Below are positions 56,069 through 64,000 of a DNA stretch of 64,000 nucleotides, piece by piece. The translations under genes and the position numbers were made by a program. A model generated the notes under the pieces. That model saw only the letters and a list, made by a program, of their open reading frames with translations. It was not told where the DNA came from and ran no database searches. Origin of the DNA: Rhodovulum visakhapatnamense (GTDB lineage Bacteria > Pseudomonadota > Alphaproteobacteria > Rhodobacterales > Rhodobacteraceae); the NCBI RefSeq assembly GCF_004365965.1, contig NZ_SOEB01000008.1, positions 118,016 through 182,015 of the forward strand. The letters run 5' to 3'. Every line of letters begins with the position of its first letter. Position 1 is the stretch's first letter.

Positions 56069-57086
56069 AGGCCACGGTCGCGTTCCGCGCATTGAAGGCA
56101 TCGAACAGACGCCAGCGCCCGCGTTCTTCCGCGGCGATATGGCCGACCGCGTCGCCGAGCCGTTCGCCTTTCGCGACGGCCGCCCGCGCATCCCGCGCCA
56201 GAACCTCCAGATAGCGCGCGGTCGCGGCCCCGCCTGCGGGCCAGGGCAGCACCGGCCCGCCATGGCCGGGCACGACCAGGGAGGCACCGTCTTGCCTCAT
56301 CTCTTCCAGCACCGCGGCCCAGCCCCGCACCGTGCCGTCAAGCGCGGGCAGATGACCGTCGAAGACCAGATCGCCCGCGAAAAGCACGCCGCTTGCGCTG
56401 TCGAGAACGGTCACGTCGGTGCCGCTATGGGCAGGCGGCCAGGCTCGAAGCCGCAACACCCGCCCGCCAAGATCGATCTCGGCCTCGCCCGAGACCGCGC
56501 GGCCGACCGGCGGCGGGACGGTACCGATCAGGGCCGCAGGCCCGATCAGCCGGCCGAGACTGTCGAGATAGCCCGCCTGCCGGTCGGCCAGCGCGCGCGC
56601 CAGCCCCGCATGGGCCACCACCATGGCCCCGGCCTCGGTCAGGGCCGTGGCCCCGAAGACATGATCGGGATGCACATGGGTCAGGATCACATGGCTGACC
56701 GGCAGCGCGGTCCGCGCCCGGATCGCCCGCCAGACCGCCTCGCCGATCCAGCGCGCCGAGCCGCTGTCGATCACCGCGACCGAGCGTGTGCCGATCACAA
56801 CGGCGATATTGGCAATGTCGCCAAGGTTGCCCCGATCGGCCTCGGCCACCTCGCCCCGATGCACCAGAACCCCCGGCGCGATCTCGTCGAAGGCCAACTC
56901 GGGCCCCGCCTCCCGGCACCGCGGCGGCCCGTCCGCCACAAGCTCCGGCCCCCCGGTGACCCCGGACACCGCCGCCAGCGCCGCGCGGCAGTCCTCAACC
57001 TTGGCAGCCCAGATCCCGGGCAGCGCCACCTCGCGGCACATCTCGCGCGACAGCGCCAGGCACAGCGTCACGACCGCCTCGAACAT
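56046..57086 (-). CDS. Quinoprotein relay system metallohydrolase (SoxH-like, MBL fold)
   Basis: The product is 346 aa. The full metal-site set is visible: HVHPDH in VILTHVHPDHVFG, His in VVAHAGLAR, Asp in VLFAGDLVFDGHLPA and the last His in LVVPGHGGPVLPW. Residues 1-75 form an extra N-terminal part with paired Cys (SREMCREV, KVEDCRAA). This fits the SoxH-related zinc hydrolases that accompany PQQ dehydrogenases and SoxYZ-like carriers. GGGAGGGGGC precedes the ATG at 57086. It diverges from SoxYZ-like copy 2, its likely partner. Confidence 0.9.
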   Translation of the reverse strand: MFEAVVTLCLALSREMCREVALPGIWAAKVEDCRAALAAVSGVTGGPELVADGPPRCREAGPELAFDEIAPGVLVHRGEVAEADRGNLGDIANIAVVIGTRSVAVIDSGSARWIGEAVWRAIRARTALPVSHVILTHVHPDHVFGATALTEAGAMVVAHAGLARALADRQAGYLDSLGRLIGPAALIGTVPPPVGRAVSGEAEIDLGGRVLRLRAWPPAHSGTDVTVLDSASGVLFAGDLVFDGHLPALDGTVRGWAAVLEEMRQDGASLVVPGHGGPVLPWPAGGAATARYLEVLARDARAAVAKGERLGDAVGHIAAEERGRWRLFDAFNARNATVAFTEMEWE

Positions 57087-57224
57087 GCCCCCTCCCTGCC
57101 GATGCGTCCCGACACCGATCCTGCCCGATCCCGCAGGCGTGATCGACACCGACCATTGGCCGATGGGCAGAGCCCTGCCGCTATGGCATCCTCATCCGTA
57201 TCTCATGCGGAAAGGGAGGTTCCC

Positions 57225-58040
57225 ATGAAGACCGTCATCGCCGCGGCGCTGGCCGCGCTGGCCGCCATGCCCGCAACCGCCGAAGACAGCCCCCGCGACA
57301 ACCCGCTGACCGCAAGCCCGGTCTGGGACGAGATCCGGCCGCAGATCCTGGGCCAAGGCGCGACGCTCGCCGAAGGCCCCGCGCCCTTCGAAATCGAGGC
57401 CCCCTACCGCGCCGAAGAGGCCGCGACCGTCCCGATCCGGATCCGCCAGACCGACCCCGAGGCGCATATCGCCCGCGCCCGCCTGGTGATCGACGAAAAC
57501 CCGATGCCGCTGGCCGCCGACATCGTCTTCGGCCCGGCCATGGCGCCGCTTGACCTCGAGCTTCGGGTGCGCGTCAACCAGTATTCCAACGTCCGGGTGA
57601 TTGCCGATACCGGAACCGGCCTCTTCATGGACGGCCGCTTCGTCAAGGCCTCGGGCGGCTGCTCGGCCCCGGCCAGCAAGAGCCCCGATCTGGCGCTGGC
57701 CGATATCGGCCGGATGCGGCTCAAGCCCTTCGCCGACACAGCCCCCGCGCTTTCGACACCCCGGCGCGAGGCCCAGATCATGATCCGCCACCCGAACTAT
57801 TCCGGCCTGCAGCGCGATCAGGTGACCCAGCTCTTCATCCCGCCGCTCTATCTCGACCGGATCGAGGTGCGTCAGGGCGGCGAGCTTCTGTTCCGCGTCG
57901 AGGGCGGCATCTCGATCAGCGAAAACCCGGTCTTCCGCTTTTCCTATGCCGACAATGGCGCCCCCAGCCTGCATGTCCGGGCCGAGGACACCGACGGCCA
58001 TGTCTTCGAACAGGATCTGCCGAAAGACGGCCAGATCTGA
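57225..58040 (+). CDS. Quinoprotein dehydrogenase-associated SoxYZ-like carrier, copy 2
   Basis: The product is 271 aa with signal MKTVIAAALAALAAMPATAE. The carrier Cys is in FVKASGGCSAPASKSPDLAL and is the only Cys of the mature protein. The SoxZ-like half reads IMIRHPNYSGLQRDQVTQLF. AAAGGGAGG lies before the ATG. It resembles copy 1 (48392-49198) along its whole length, but the carrier arm (SGGC) is closer to SoxY. It diverges from the SoxH-like hydrolase. Confidence 0.9.
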   Translation: MKTVIAAALAALAAMPATAEDSPRDNPLTASPVWDEIRPQILGQGATLAEGPAPFEIEAPYRAEEAATVPIRIRQTDPEAHIARARLVIDENPMPLAADIVFGPAMAPLDLELRVRVNQYSNVRVIADTGTGLFMDGRFVKASGGCSAPASKSPDLALADIGRMRLKPFADTAPALSTPRREAQIMIRHPNYSGLQRDQVTQLFIPPLYLDRIEVRQGGELLFRVEGGISISENPVFRFSYADNGAPSLHVRAEDTDGHVFEQDLPKDGQI

Positions 58041-58049
58041 TCCCCACTC

Positions 58050-58070
58050 TTCTTCTTGGTCCCAATACCC
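58050..58070 (-). repeat. Short convergent-intergenic repeat, copy 3
   Basis: On the minus strand it reads GGGTATT-GGGA-CCAAGAAGAAG, between the convergent stops at 58040 and 58164. It matches the copies at 19313-19333 and 26764-26785. Confidence 0.6.
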
Positions 58071-58163
58071 CCGCCGGAGGCGCCGCGCGCCCGGCGCGCG
58101 GCCCGGCCCAACGCCGGACAAGCGGGGCGAAGCCCCGTGCAGGCCGGGGGCGGGAGCCCGCCC

Positions 58164-58526
58164 TCACTCGAAACAGACGATCTCGGCCTCGGCCTGGGCG
58201 CGGCGCAGCTCGGCCACGAAGGCCCGGGCCGTGGGCGCGGTCCGGAACATCGACATCCGCTCGCCCCCCACCTGCTGCAGCGACAGCACGGTCTCGGCCT
58301 CGACATAGGCCTCGTAAGGCAGGATCGACGCGATGGTGTCGATCGAACAGGCGCATTTCTGCAGCACGTCGTGCCCCTGCCCGTTTACGGCCATGCAGGC
58401 AAAGACGTAATCGGCCCGGACGGCGGTCGGATAGTCGTTCAGCGCGGCCACCACATCCTCGGCCGCCGCCGACCCGGCCGACCCGGTGCCCAGCGCCACC
58501 GCCAGAAGAAACACCGCCCGCCTCAT
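58164..58526 (-). CDS. Small secreted Cys-containing protein of the quinoprotein locus
   Basis: The product is 120 aa with signal MRRAVFLLAVALGTGSAGSA. The mature part has ADYVFACMAVNGQGHDVLQK, CACSIDTIASILPYEAYVEA and ends EAEIVCFE, with four Cys. Similar small proteins occur with methanol dehydrogenase loci, but I cannot name a function. Its ATG overlaps the stop of the upstream gene by four bases, so they are coupled. It closes the operon that starts with the LuxR regulator. Confidence 0.8.
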   Translation of the reverse strand: MRRAVFLLAVALGTGSAGSAAAEDVVAALNDYPTAVRADYVFACMAVNGQGHDVLQKCACSIDTIASILPYEAYVEAETVLSLQQVGGERMSMFRTAPTARAFVAELRRAQAEAEIVCFE

Positions 58527-59203
58527 TGCCCCGGCTCCGCTGCGGGCTCTGTCAGGGTCAGCCGCGCGGCATAGGCCGCGCCCCCGGCCCCGGGGACCGT
58601 GGCCGAGAGGCTGCGATACCAGCCCGGCACCGCGTCCGAGACCGTCACCGCGATCTCCATATCCGCAAAGGCGCCCATCCGGGCGCGCGCCGGATCGGCC
58701 TCGAACGGATGCAGCACCACCACCTCGGCCGCCACTTCACCCGCGCCCCAGGACGCGCGCACCGGTCGCCGTTCGGCCGGGCGCATCAGGGCCTCCTTCA
58801 GGCGGTTGCGGATGTAGAACGGGCTGCCGCCCATCGTCCGGGCCATGTCGCGCACGACGCTCTCGACGAAGTACATCGCGACCGGGTTGCCGACCCCGGC
58901 CGGAAAGCTGCCGATGGCGCGAAACCGCTCGCCCTCGATCAGCCGGAGATCGGCCGTGTCGGGCGCGCCGGGCGGAAAGACCAGCCGCAGCTCTCCGGTC
59001 TCGGCCGCCGCCTCCCCCGGCAGGGCGTCGTTCTGAACCGACCGCCGATAGACCAGCCCCTCGTTGCGCGACACCCCGTCAAGCGTGCCGGTCCGGAAGA
59101 TCAGGTCATAGGCCTCGCCGGGCGCCGTATCGGCCGCAAACAGGGCGCTTGCAGCCCCCGCCAGCAAAAGCCCGGCCAGAAGACCCACCATCCTGCTGCG
59201 CAT
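58523..59203 (-). CDS. Secreted protein of unknown function in the sensor operon
   Basis: The product is 226 aa with signal MRSRMVGLLAGLLLAGAASA. The mature part includes PGEAYDLIFRTGTLDGVSRN, ELRLVFPPGAPDTADLRLIE, NPVAMYFVESVVRDMARTMG and AEVVVLHPFEADPARARMGA. It looks like a beta-rich periplasmic protein. GGGAGGACG precedes the ATG at 59203; an in-frame start at 59254 would overlap the kinase gene. It is 47 bp downstream of the hybrid kinase and may be an output or periplasmic partner. Family not recognised. Confidence 0.8.
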   Translation of the reverse strand: MRSRMVGLLAGLLLAGAASALFAADTAPGEAYDLIFRTGTLDGVSRNEGLVYRRSVQNDALPGEAAAETGELRLVFPPGAPDTADLRLIEGERFRAIGSFPAGVGNPVAMYFVESVVRDMARTMGGSPFYIRNRLKEALMRPAERRPVRASWGAGEVAAEVVVLHPFEADPARARMGAFADMEIAVTVSDAVPGWYRSLSATVPGAGGAAYAARLTLTEPAAEPGQ

Positions 59204-59250
59204 CGCCCGTCCTCCCTCTGCCACCGAGCCTAGCCGCGCGGCCCTGCCTG

Positions 59251-61497
59251 TCACGCCAGACTTTCGTCGGCCATGACCGGCGCGCCCGCCCGCAAGGTCC
59301 GGCCGATCAGCGGCCGGAGCCGCACCAGATCGACGGGCTTTCGCAGCACCGCAAAGCCCCGGTCCGCCGCGATCCGCGGCAGGGCCTCGCTGACATCGGC
59401 GGTGATCATGATCGCCGGAACCCTCACGCCCGCGGCACGGCGTAGCGCGTCGATGGCGAGGACGCCATTGTCCTCGCCATCAAGCTGATAGTCGGCCAGA
59501 ATCAGGTCGGGGGCCATGCCGATCTCGGCCACGAGGCCCAGCGCCCCGGCGGTCGAGCGCGCGGCCAGCACCCCGGCCCCCCAGGATTCAAGCGCGCGCG
59601 TCATGGCAAAAAGCACGTCGCTGTCGTTTTCGACCGCCAGAACGAGCACCCCGTCGATCCCGTCGCCCGCACCGCCTGCCCGCTCGTCGCAGCCCGTCCG
59701 GCAGACCGCCTCTGGCGGCTCCACCCGATCAAGCGCGATCGAGAAGACCGACCCCACCCCCGGGGCCGAGCGGACGCTTAGATCGTGGCCCAGATGCCGG
59801 CAAGTCCGTTCGACGATGGACAGGCCCAACCCCATGCCCGAGCCCGGTGGCACGTTGCCTGCCCGGGTGAACTCCTCGAAGATCCGCGTCTGATCCTCGC
59901 TGGAAATGCCGATCCCGGTATCCCAGACCTGCAAAAGCGCCCGGCCGCCGCGGCGGCGGCAGCCGACCAGAACCCGGCCGGTTTCGGTATACTGGATCGC
60001 GTTCACCAGAAGGTTCTGCAGCGACCGCATCAGGAATTGCGGATCGCTCTCGACCCAGAGTGCGGCCGGGATCACATCGAGCCGGATGCCCTTTTCGGCC
60101 GCGACCATCGCGTAATCCTCGCCCAGCGCCCGCATGATCGGCCCCAGACAGACCGGCCCCGGCGTCAGCGCCGCCCCGGTGCTTTCCAGCCGCGACAGAT
60201 CCAGCAGCGCCCGCAAAAGCGATTCCATCGAGGCAAACGAGCCCTGCAGACGCTCGACCATCGGCTCGAGCCCGCTGCCACGCGCGCTGTCGCGCAGCGT
60301 CGAGATCATCAGCTTGGCGGCATTGACCGGCTGCAGCAGATCGTGGCTCGCGGCGGCAAGAAACCGCGTCTTCGAACTCATCGCAGCCTCAAGCTCGGCC
60401 TTGGCCTGGCGCAGCTCTTCCTCGACCCGGGTCTGAACCGCATGCTGGTCGCGCAGCCGCCGGTTGGCTTCGGTCAGCTCGAAGGTGCGTTCCTCGACCC
60501 GCTTTTCCAGCACCTCGGTCGCCCGCGATTCCAGCGTCACATCCGAGATGTCGGCCAGAAAGCCCCGATCGGGCAAGAGATGCACATGCAGATCCAACAC
60601 CCGGCCGCTTGCATGCCGCAGACGCCGGCGCAGCTGGCCCTCTGCCCGCAGCCGCGTCAGCCAGAGGTCGATATCGGCAATGTCGGCCTCGGCGACCAGA
60701 CGGTTCTCTTTTACATGGCGCAGGATCTGCCCGAAAGTCGTGCCGTCCTGCACCAGCGTATAGGGCAGCGCCAGCAGCTCGCGGAACCGGCCGTTCCGGA
60801 TCGTGACCTCGCCCGTCCGGGAAAAGGTGCAAATCCCCAGCGTCATGTGATCGAAGGCGGCCTGCAGGTAATGCGCCTGCATGTCGATCAGCAGATCCTT
60901 TTCCATCCGGTTCTTGCGGACGATGTCGGTGATCTCGGTCTGGGTCAGGATCAGGTTGTCCGACCGGGTGCGCTGCCGCGCGATCTGGAACCAGCGGTCG
61001 CCCTGCAATTCCAGCACGAAGGTCAGACTCGCCCCATCGGCCGTGCGTCGGGTGATCGCCTCGGCCAGATCGCGGCAGGCGCGGTCGGGATCGGCCAGGG
61101 CCCGGCTTGACTGCACCGCGCGGAAATAGTCCTCGACCGTCAGGCCGGGCAGGATGCGGGCGGAAATATCGGGCAGGATAGACTTGAAAAGGTCGTTGCA
61201 GACCTGCAGCCGCCCTTCGTGGAACAGCGCGAACCCGCCTTCCATCGCATCGAGCGCCTCGCTCAGCCGCAGGCGGGTCTCTTCGCGGTCGACCCGGGCG
61301 CGCTCAAGCTCGGTCGATGTCCGTTCCAGATCGCGGGTCTTGGCCCAGACCTGCCCCTGCAGCGCGACCGCCGACTGGAAAAGCCCGTATGCGCTACCGC
61401 CCATGTCGTGCTGGCGGTTGCTGCGCCGGATCAGCGCGTCGATGATACGCGCCTGCCGCGCGATGATGACCTCCGGCGGCTCGTCCGGGTCGATCAT
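59251..61497 (-). CDS. Cytosolic PAS hybrid histidine kinase (FlhS-like)
   Basis: The product is 748 aa without membrane segments. Coiled coil at about residues 40-85, two PAS-like domains (near SEALDAMEGGFALFHEGRLQ and AFDHMTLGICTFSRTGEV), a second coiled coil, then HisKA with FLAAASHDLLQPVNAAKLMI. The ATPase domain has NLLVNAIQYTETG, VWDTGIGISSED and GMGLGLSIVERTC. A C-terminal receiver follows (VLAVENDSDVLFAMTRALES, DLILADYQLDGEDNG, LRKPVDLVRLRP). In Paracoccus and Rhodobacter such kinases (FlhS, RfdS) control formaldehyde/methanol oxidation. The ATG overlaps the FIST gene stop by four bases. Confidence 0.9.
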   Translation of the reverse strand: MIDPDEPPEVIIARQARIIDALIRRSNRQHDMGGSAYGLFQSAVALQGQVWAKTRDLERTSTELERARVDREETRLRLSEALDAMEGGFALFHEGRLQVCNDLFKSILPDISARILPGLTVEDYFRAVQSSRALADPDRACRDLAEAITRRTADGASLTFVLELQGDRWFQIARQRTRSDNLILTQTEITDIVRKNRMEKDLLIDMQAHYLQAAFDHMTLGICTFSRTGEVTIRNGRFRELLALPYTLVQDGTTFGQILRHVKENRLVAEADIADIDLWLTRLRAEGQLRRRLRHASGRVLDLHVHLLPDRGFLADISDVTLESRATEVLEKRVEERTFELTEANRRLRDQHAVQTRVEEELRQAKAELEAAMSSKTRFLAAASHDLLQPVNAAKLMISTLRDSARGSGLEPMVERLQGSFASMESLLRALLDLSRLESTGAALTPGPVCLGPIMRALGEDYAMVAAEKGIRLDVIPAALWVESDPQFLMRSLQNLLVNAIQYTETGRVLVGCRRRGGRALLQVWDTGIGISSEDQTRIFEEFTRAGNVPPGSGMGLGLSIVERTCRHLGHDLSVRSAPGVGSVFSIALDRVEPPEAVCRTGCDERAGGAGDGIDGVLVLAVENDSDVLFAMTRALESWGAGVLAARSTAGALGLVAEIGMAPDLILADYQLDGEDNGVLAIDALRRAAGVRVPAIMITADVSEALPRIAADRGFAVLRKPVDLVRLRPLIGRTLRAGAPVMADESLA

Positions 61498-62687
61498 GCC
61501 AGCCCCCGGGTGCGGGGCTCGAAGAAAGCGACGCCGACAAAGGTCTGGTTCACATGCACCCCGCAATGCTGTTCGCCATAGGTGTTGAAGCCCAGCACCC
61601 GGTGGCGGCGCAGGATCTCGGAAGCCGGGGCGGTCAGCTGCTTCTGCCCGATCTCGAGCTTTCGCAGGAAGCAGTCGAAGCCCAGGATGAAGTCCGGCGC
61701 CCGCCCGGCCGCGTCGGTCACAGCAAGCTCCTCCTCGAGCGTCCGCAGGATCTCGCGCCCGCGCCCGAGCGTCAGCAAAAGCCCGTCATCGATTGCCGAC
61801 AGGAACGAAAGCGCCCCGGTCTCGGCCACCTTCTGGATCGCCCGCACATGGTAGATCGAATTGTTGCGCACCAGCACCGGATGTTCGGCAAAGACCTGCG
61901 GGCTGAGCGCCTCGACCGGACAGCCGACGAGCCGGGCATATTCCTTGGCCGCGGGCGCCCCGTTCAGTTCCAGCACCAGCCGCTCCTCGGGCACGGCGTC
62001 GGTCACCACCATCAGGTGTTCGGTCGGCAGGAAATGGTCGAAGCCGAGCCCGCGAAAGTCCAGATCGGTCTCGATCAGCACCAGAAGGGCGGCATCACGG
62101 TGCAGCGCCCCGTCCTGCAGGATCGCGGTTTCCCGGAACCGCAGCGCATCGGCGGCCGACCCGCCGAAGACCGGCACATCCTCGAGCCCCGCCGCAAGCG
62201 CCGTGACCAGCAGGTCTTCCTGCTTGGAGAGGCCATCCGCGAAGATCAGCGCCAGCCGGTTCCATTGCGCGCTATGGGCGAATTGCGCAGCCAGGCGGCG
62301 GGCCTCGGCCGAAACCTGTTCGATGGAAAACGGCGAGAGCGGGCTGATCAGCCGGGTCGCACAGCGGAAATGGGCGCGCGGAAAGGCCAACAGCAGCAAC
62401 GCGTCGTCCTCGTAGCCCTCGGGCGTGATCTGCCCGGCCGAGCTGCATCCGAAGACGGGCAGGCCCGGCAGTTGCCGCGCCAGCGCTTCGGCCAGCGGCG
62501 CGCGCGCCAGCCGATCGGGAATGAAGGCCAGCACGAACCGCGCCTGGCTCCGGTTGATCTGTGCCGCCGCCTCGGCCGCGGCACGCGCCGGGTCGGCGGT
62601 GCGCGACAGCCCGACACCAAGGGTTCCGGACCCGGATCCGGCCGCGGCGCCATCCCGGACGCTACTGGCTGAGGAAGGCCCGGGCAT
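61494..62687 (-). CDS. FIST-domain signal-sensing protein
   Basis: The product is about 397 aa. The FIST_N part has LPGLPVFGCSSAGQITPEGY, FADGLSKQEDLLVTALAAGL and DVPVFGGSAADALRF; the FIST_C part has ELNGAPAAKEYARLVGCPVE, ILGFDCFLRKLEIGQKQL and VLGFNTYGEQHCGVHVNQTF. FIST proteins bind small ligands and feed them into signalling. The start is ambiguous: 62687 has GGAGG close upstream, 62714 lies deeper in the regulator gene. It is translationally coupled to the kinase and lies just after the LuxR regulator. Confidence 0.88.
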   Translation of the reverse strand: MPGPSSASSVRDGAAAGSGSGTLGVGLSRTADPARAAAEAAAQINRSQARFVLAFIPDRLARAPLAEALARQLPGLPVFGCSSAGQITPEGYEDDALLLLAFPRAHFRCATRLISPLSPFSIEQVSAEARRLAAQFAHSAQWNRLALIFADGLSKQEDLLVTALAAGLEDVPVFGGSAADALRFRETAILQDGALHRDAALLVLIETDLDFRGLGFDHFLPTEHLMVVTDAVPEERLVLELNGAPAAKEYARLVGCPVEALSPQVFAEHPVLVRNNSIYHVRAIQKVAETGALSFLSAIDDGLLLTLGRGREILRTLEEELAVTDAAGRAPDFILGFDCFLRKLEIGQKQLTAPASEILRRHRVLGFNTYGEQHCGVHVNQTFVGVAFFEPRTRGLA

Positions 62688-63396
62688 CGGCCTCCGAGAA
62701 CCCCGCTCCGACATCGACGGCGGCGCTTTCGATCAGCACCGCTGCCTGGGTCCGGTTCTGCACCCCAAGCCGACGCAACAGCGCTGTGATATGCGCCTTG
62801 ACGGTCGCCTCGGCCAGCGAAAGTTCATAGGCGATCTGCTTGTTGGGCTTGCCCGCGCAAATCAGCCGCATGATGCGGGCCTGCTGCGGTGTCAGTTCGG
62901 CAATGCGGCGACCGATTTCCTGAGCGCTGGCAGCGCGCGGCGCCCGCATCGCCGACCGGCAGGCCCGGCGATAGGCCAGCGGCAGATACCGGTTGCCGAC
63001 GCGGATCTCGGCCAGGGCCAGTCTGAGATCGTCGATCGAGGCATCTTTGGGGACGAACCCAGCCGCACCGCCGTCCATCAGAGCGGTCACCACCTCGACC
63101 GAGGTCAGCGCCGAAATCACCAGGATCGGCACCTGCGGCAGACGCTCGCGCAGCCGGGCAAAGCCGCTGATCCCGGCCACATCGGGCAGCTTGAGGTCCA
63201 GCATCACCAGATCCGGCAAGAACCCAGATCCAAGCGCCCCAAGACCCTCGGCGAGCGTCGTGGCGGTCCGGATCTCTGCATCGGGAAAAGCATGCCGAAG
63301 GGCGACGGCAAGCGCATCGGAATAGAGTGGGTGATCATCGACGACCAGAACGCACTCTATGGCCGCCAATGCCGGCGCAACCGGTTCATGGCTCAT
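62662..63396 (-). CDS. NarL/LuxR-type response regulator (FlhR-like)
   Basis: The product is 244 aa. The receiver has VLVVDDHPLYSDALAVAL, phospho-Asp in LVMLDLKLPDVAG, VISALTSVE and the Lys in GFVPKDAS. The helix-turn-helix is LTPQQARIMRLICAGKPNKQ and IAYELSLAEATVKAHITALL. With the kinase and the FIST protein it forms a three-gene signalling operon at the end of the methanol/formaldehyde locus. By analogy with FlhSR it should activate adhI-fghA and xox/pqq genes (inference). Confidence 0.92.
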   Translation of the reverse strand: MSHEPVAPALAAIECVLVVDDHPLYSDALAVALRHAFPDAEIRTATTLAEGLGALGSGFLPDLVMLDLKLPDVAGISGFARLRERLPQVPILVISALTSVEVVTALMDGGAAGFVPKDASIDDLRLALAEIRVGNRYLPLAYRRACRSAMRAPRAASAQEIGRRIAELTPQQARIMRLICAGKPNKQIAYELSLAEATVKAHITALLRRLGVQNRTQAAVLIESAAVDVGAGFSEADARAFLSQ

Positions 63397-63610
63397 TGGT
63401 CTTTCCTCCCACGTCCGACGCTACCAAATCGCGCTGAGAAAAGGCAACGGTTTAGACCATGTCACGGGCGAACGGTCCTGGATAGCCCGCCGGACCTGTC
63501 GACACCCGGAGGTTCGCGCCCACGCAGCCCGATCCCAGGACGACGTTGACCAGGTCGAGAAAACCTGGGAGCCCTCCGGCGCTGGCTGTCGGGATGCCGG
63601 TTCCGAAGCG

Positions 63611-64000
63611 TCAGAAGTCTTGCCATCCTGCGTCGTTGACCGCGCGCTTGCGAGGCTCGCCCACGGCGGGCGCAGCTTCGGGGCGGGCGGAAGGGGCCGG
63701 CCGCGCCGTCGGCCGACCGGGCGCCGCGTTCCGAAGACGGAACCGTGCCACCAGTTGCTGCAGCGTCGATGCCTCCTGCTTGAGCGTGGTGCTGGCCGCG
63801 GTCGCCTCCTCGACCATGGCGGCATTCTGCTGGGTCACCTTGTCAAGCTCGGTCACGCCCACGTTGATCTCGCCAAGCCCCACCGACTGTTCCTGCGCAC
63901 CGGTCGCGATGTCGCCGATCAGTTCGGCGATGTTGCTGACGCGCTCGACGATATCGGTCAGCGCCTCGCCGGTGCGGTTCACCAGAGAGACCCCTGATTC
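63611..64000 (-). CDS. Methyl-accepting chemotaxis protein, C-terminal part
   Basis: The last 129 codons of a receptor that continues beyond the right edge. It shows the end of the signalling coiled coil ([60 protein letters not shown]), a Pro/Ala-rich linker and the terminal GWQDF. The ~160 bp at 63840-64000 is roughly 90% identical to 4141-4310 in the receptor at 3917-5749, showing a shared origin. The sensor part is not in the window. Confidence 0.92.
   Translation of the reverse strand, partial: ESGVSLVNRTGEALTDIVERVSNIAELIGDIATGAQEQSVGLGEINVGVTELDKVTQQNAAMVEEATAASTTLKQEASTLQQLVARFRLRNAAPGRPTARPAPSARPEAAPAVGEPRKRAVNDAGWQDF

Noticed and set aside
48392..58040. Interpretation of the SoxYZ-like genes as a thiosulfate-oxidation locus
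   Set aside because: No soxA, soxX, soxB or soxCD is present, and the fused carrier form plus PQQ neighbours point to the quinoprotein-associated family.

Overview
This is a high-GC stretch of a Rhodobacteraceae-type alphaproteobacterial chromosome. The support is the protein sequences, the chvI-chvG-hprK-rapZ-EIIA-HPr order beside pckA, the class III formaldehyde dehydrogenase, and a XoxF-type quinoprotein locus of the kind known from Rhodobacter, Paracoccus and Methylobacterium. No genus can be fixed from the sequence alone. Coding is dense and most operons show 1-4 nt start/stop overlaps.

Layout, left part. At 1-1373 (-) lies the 5' part of a Ser/Thr-rich octapeptide-repeat protein, divergent from a TPR/GT41 O-GlcNAc-transferase-like enzyme (1613-3472). 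An IS66 relic follows, then a chemoreceptor with a small secreted partner (3917-6346). Next come an L,D-transpeptidase, a decayed stretch with a truncated tyrosine integrase abutting tRNA-Trp, a methyltransferase-like gene and tuf. At 11000-20238 are a lipoprotein, parC, a tiny Cys-rich secreted protein, an SDR, etfBA, a DUF6473-like gene, 3-hydroxybutyryl-CoA dehydrogenase and an acyltransferase.

Middle part. The regulatory PTS and ChvGI cluster (20251-24749) diverges from pckA. It is followed by moaE, moaD, pgsA and uvrC, then an SDR, a Ca/Na antiporter, a zinc-ribbon peptide and an S49 peptidase. A two-component system (33691-36054) comes next. Its response-regulator stop codon is the target of an IS5-family insertion that now separates it from pqqABCDE.

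Right part (37077-63396). This is one functional supercluster for PQQ-dependent oxidation of methanol or other short alcohols and for disposal of formaldehyde. It holds pqqABCDE and a seven-gene ABC/beta-propeller operon (46263 down to 40211). It also holds a divergent four-gene operon of secreted proteins ending in a SoxYZ-like carrier, xoxF-xoxG-xoxJ-rhodanese-like, and adhI-fghA. A SoxH-like metallohydrolase, a second SoxYZ-like carrier, two unknown secreted proteins and a FIST protein/hybrid kinase/LuxR regulator system complete it. XoxF carries the extra Asp (WDFDG) expected of a lanthanide enzyme. The window ends inside a second chemoreceptor whose 3' end resembles the one at 3917-5749.

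Least explained and most interesting: the repeat protein/GT41 pair, the duplicated SoxYZ-like carriers with their hydrolase and CX3CW partner, a NitT/TauT-type importer inside the quinoprotein operon, a 16-nt motif shared by the etf and pckA promoters, and a short repeat found in three convergent intergenic gaps.
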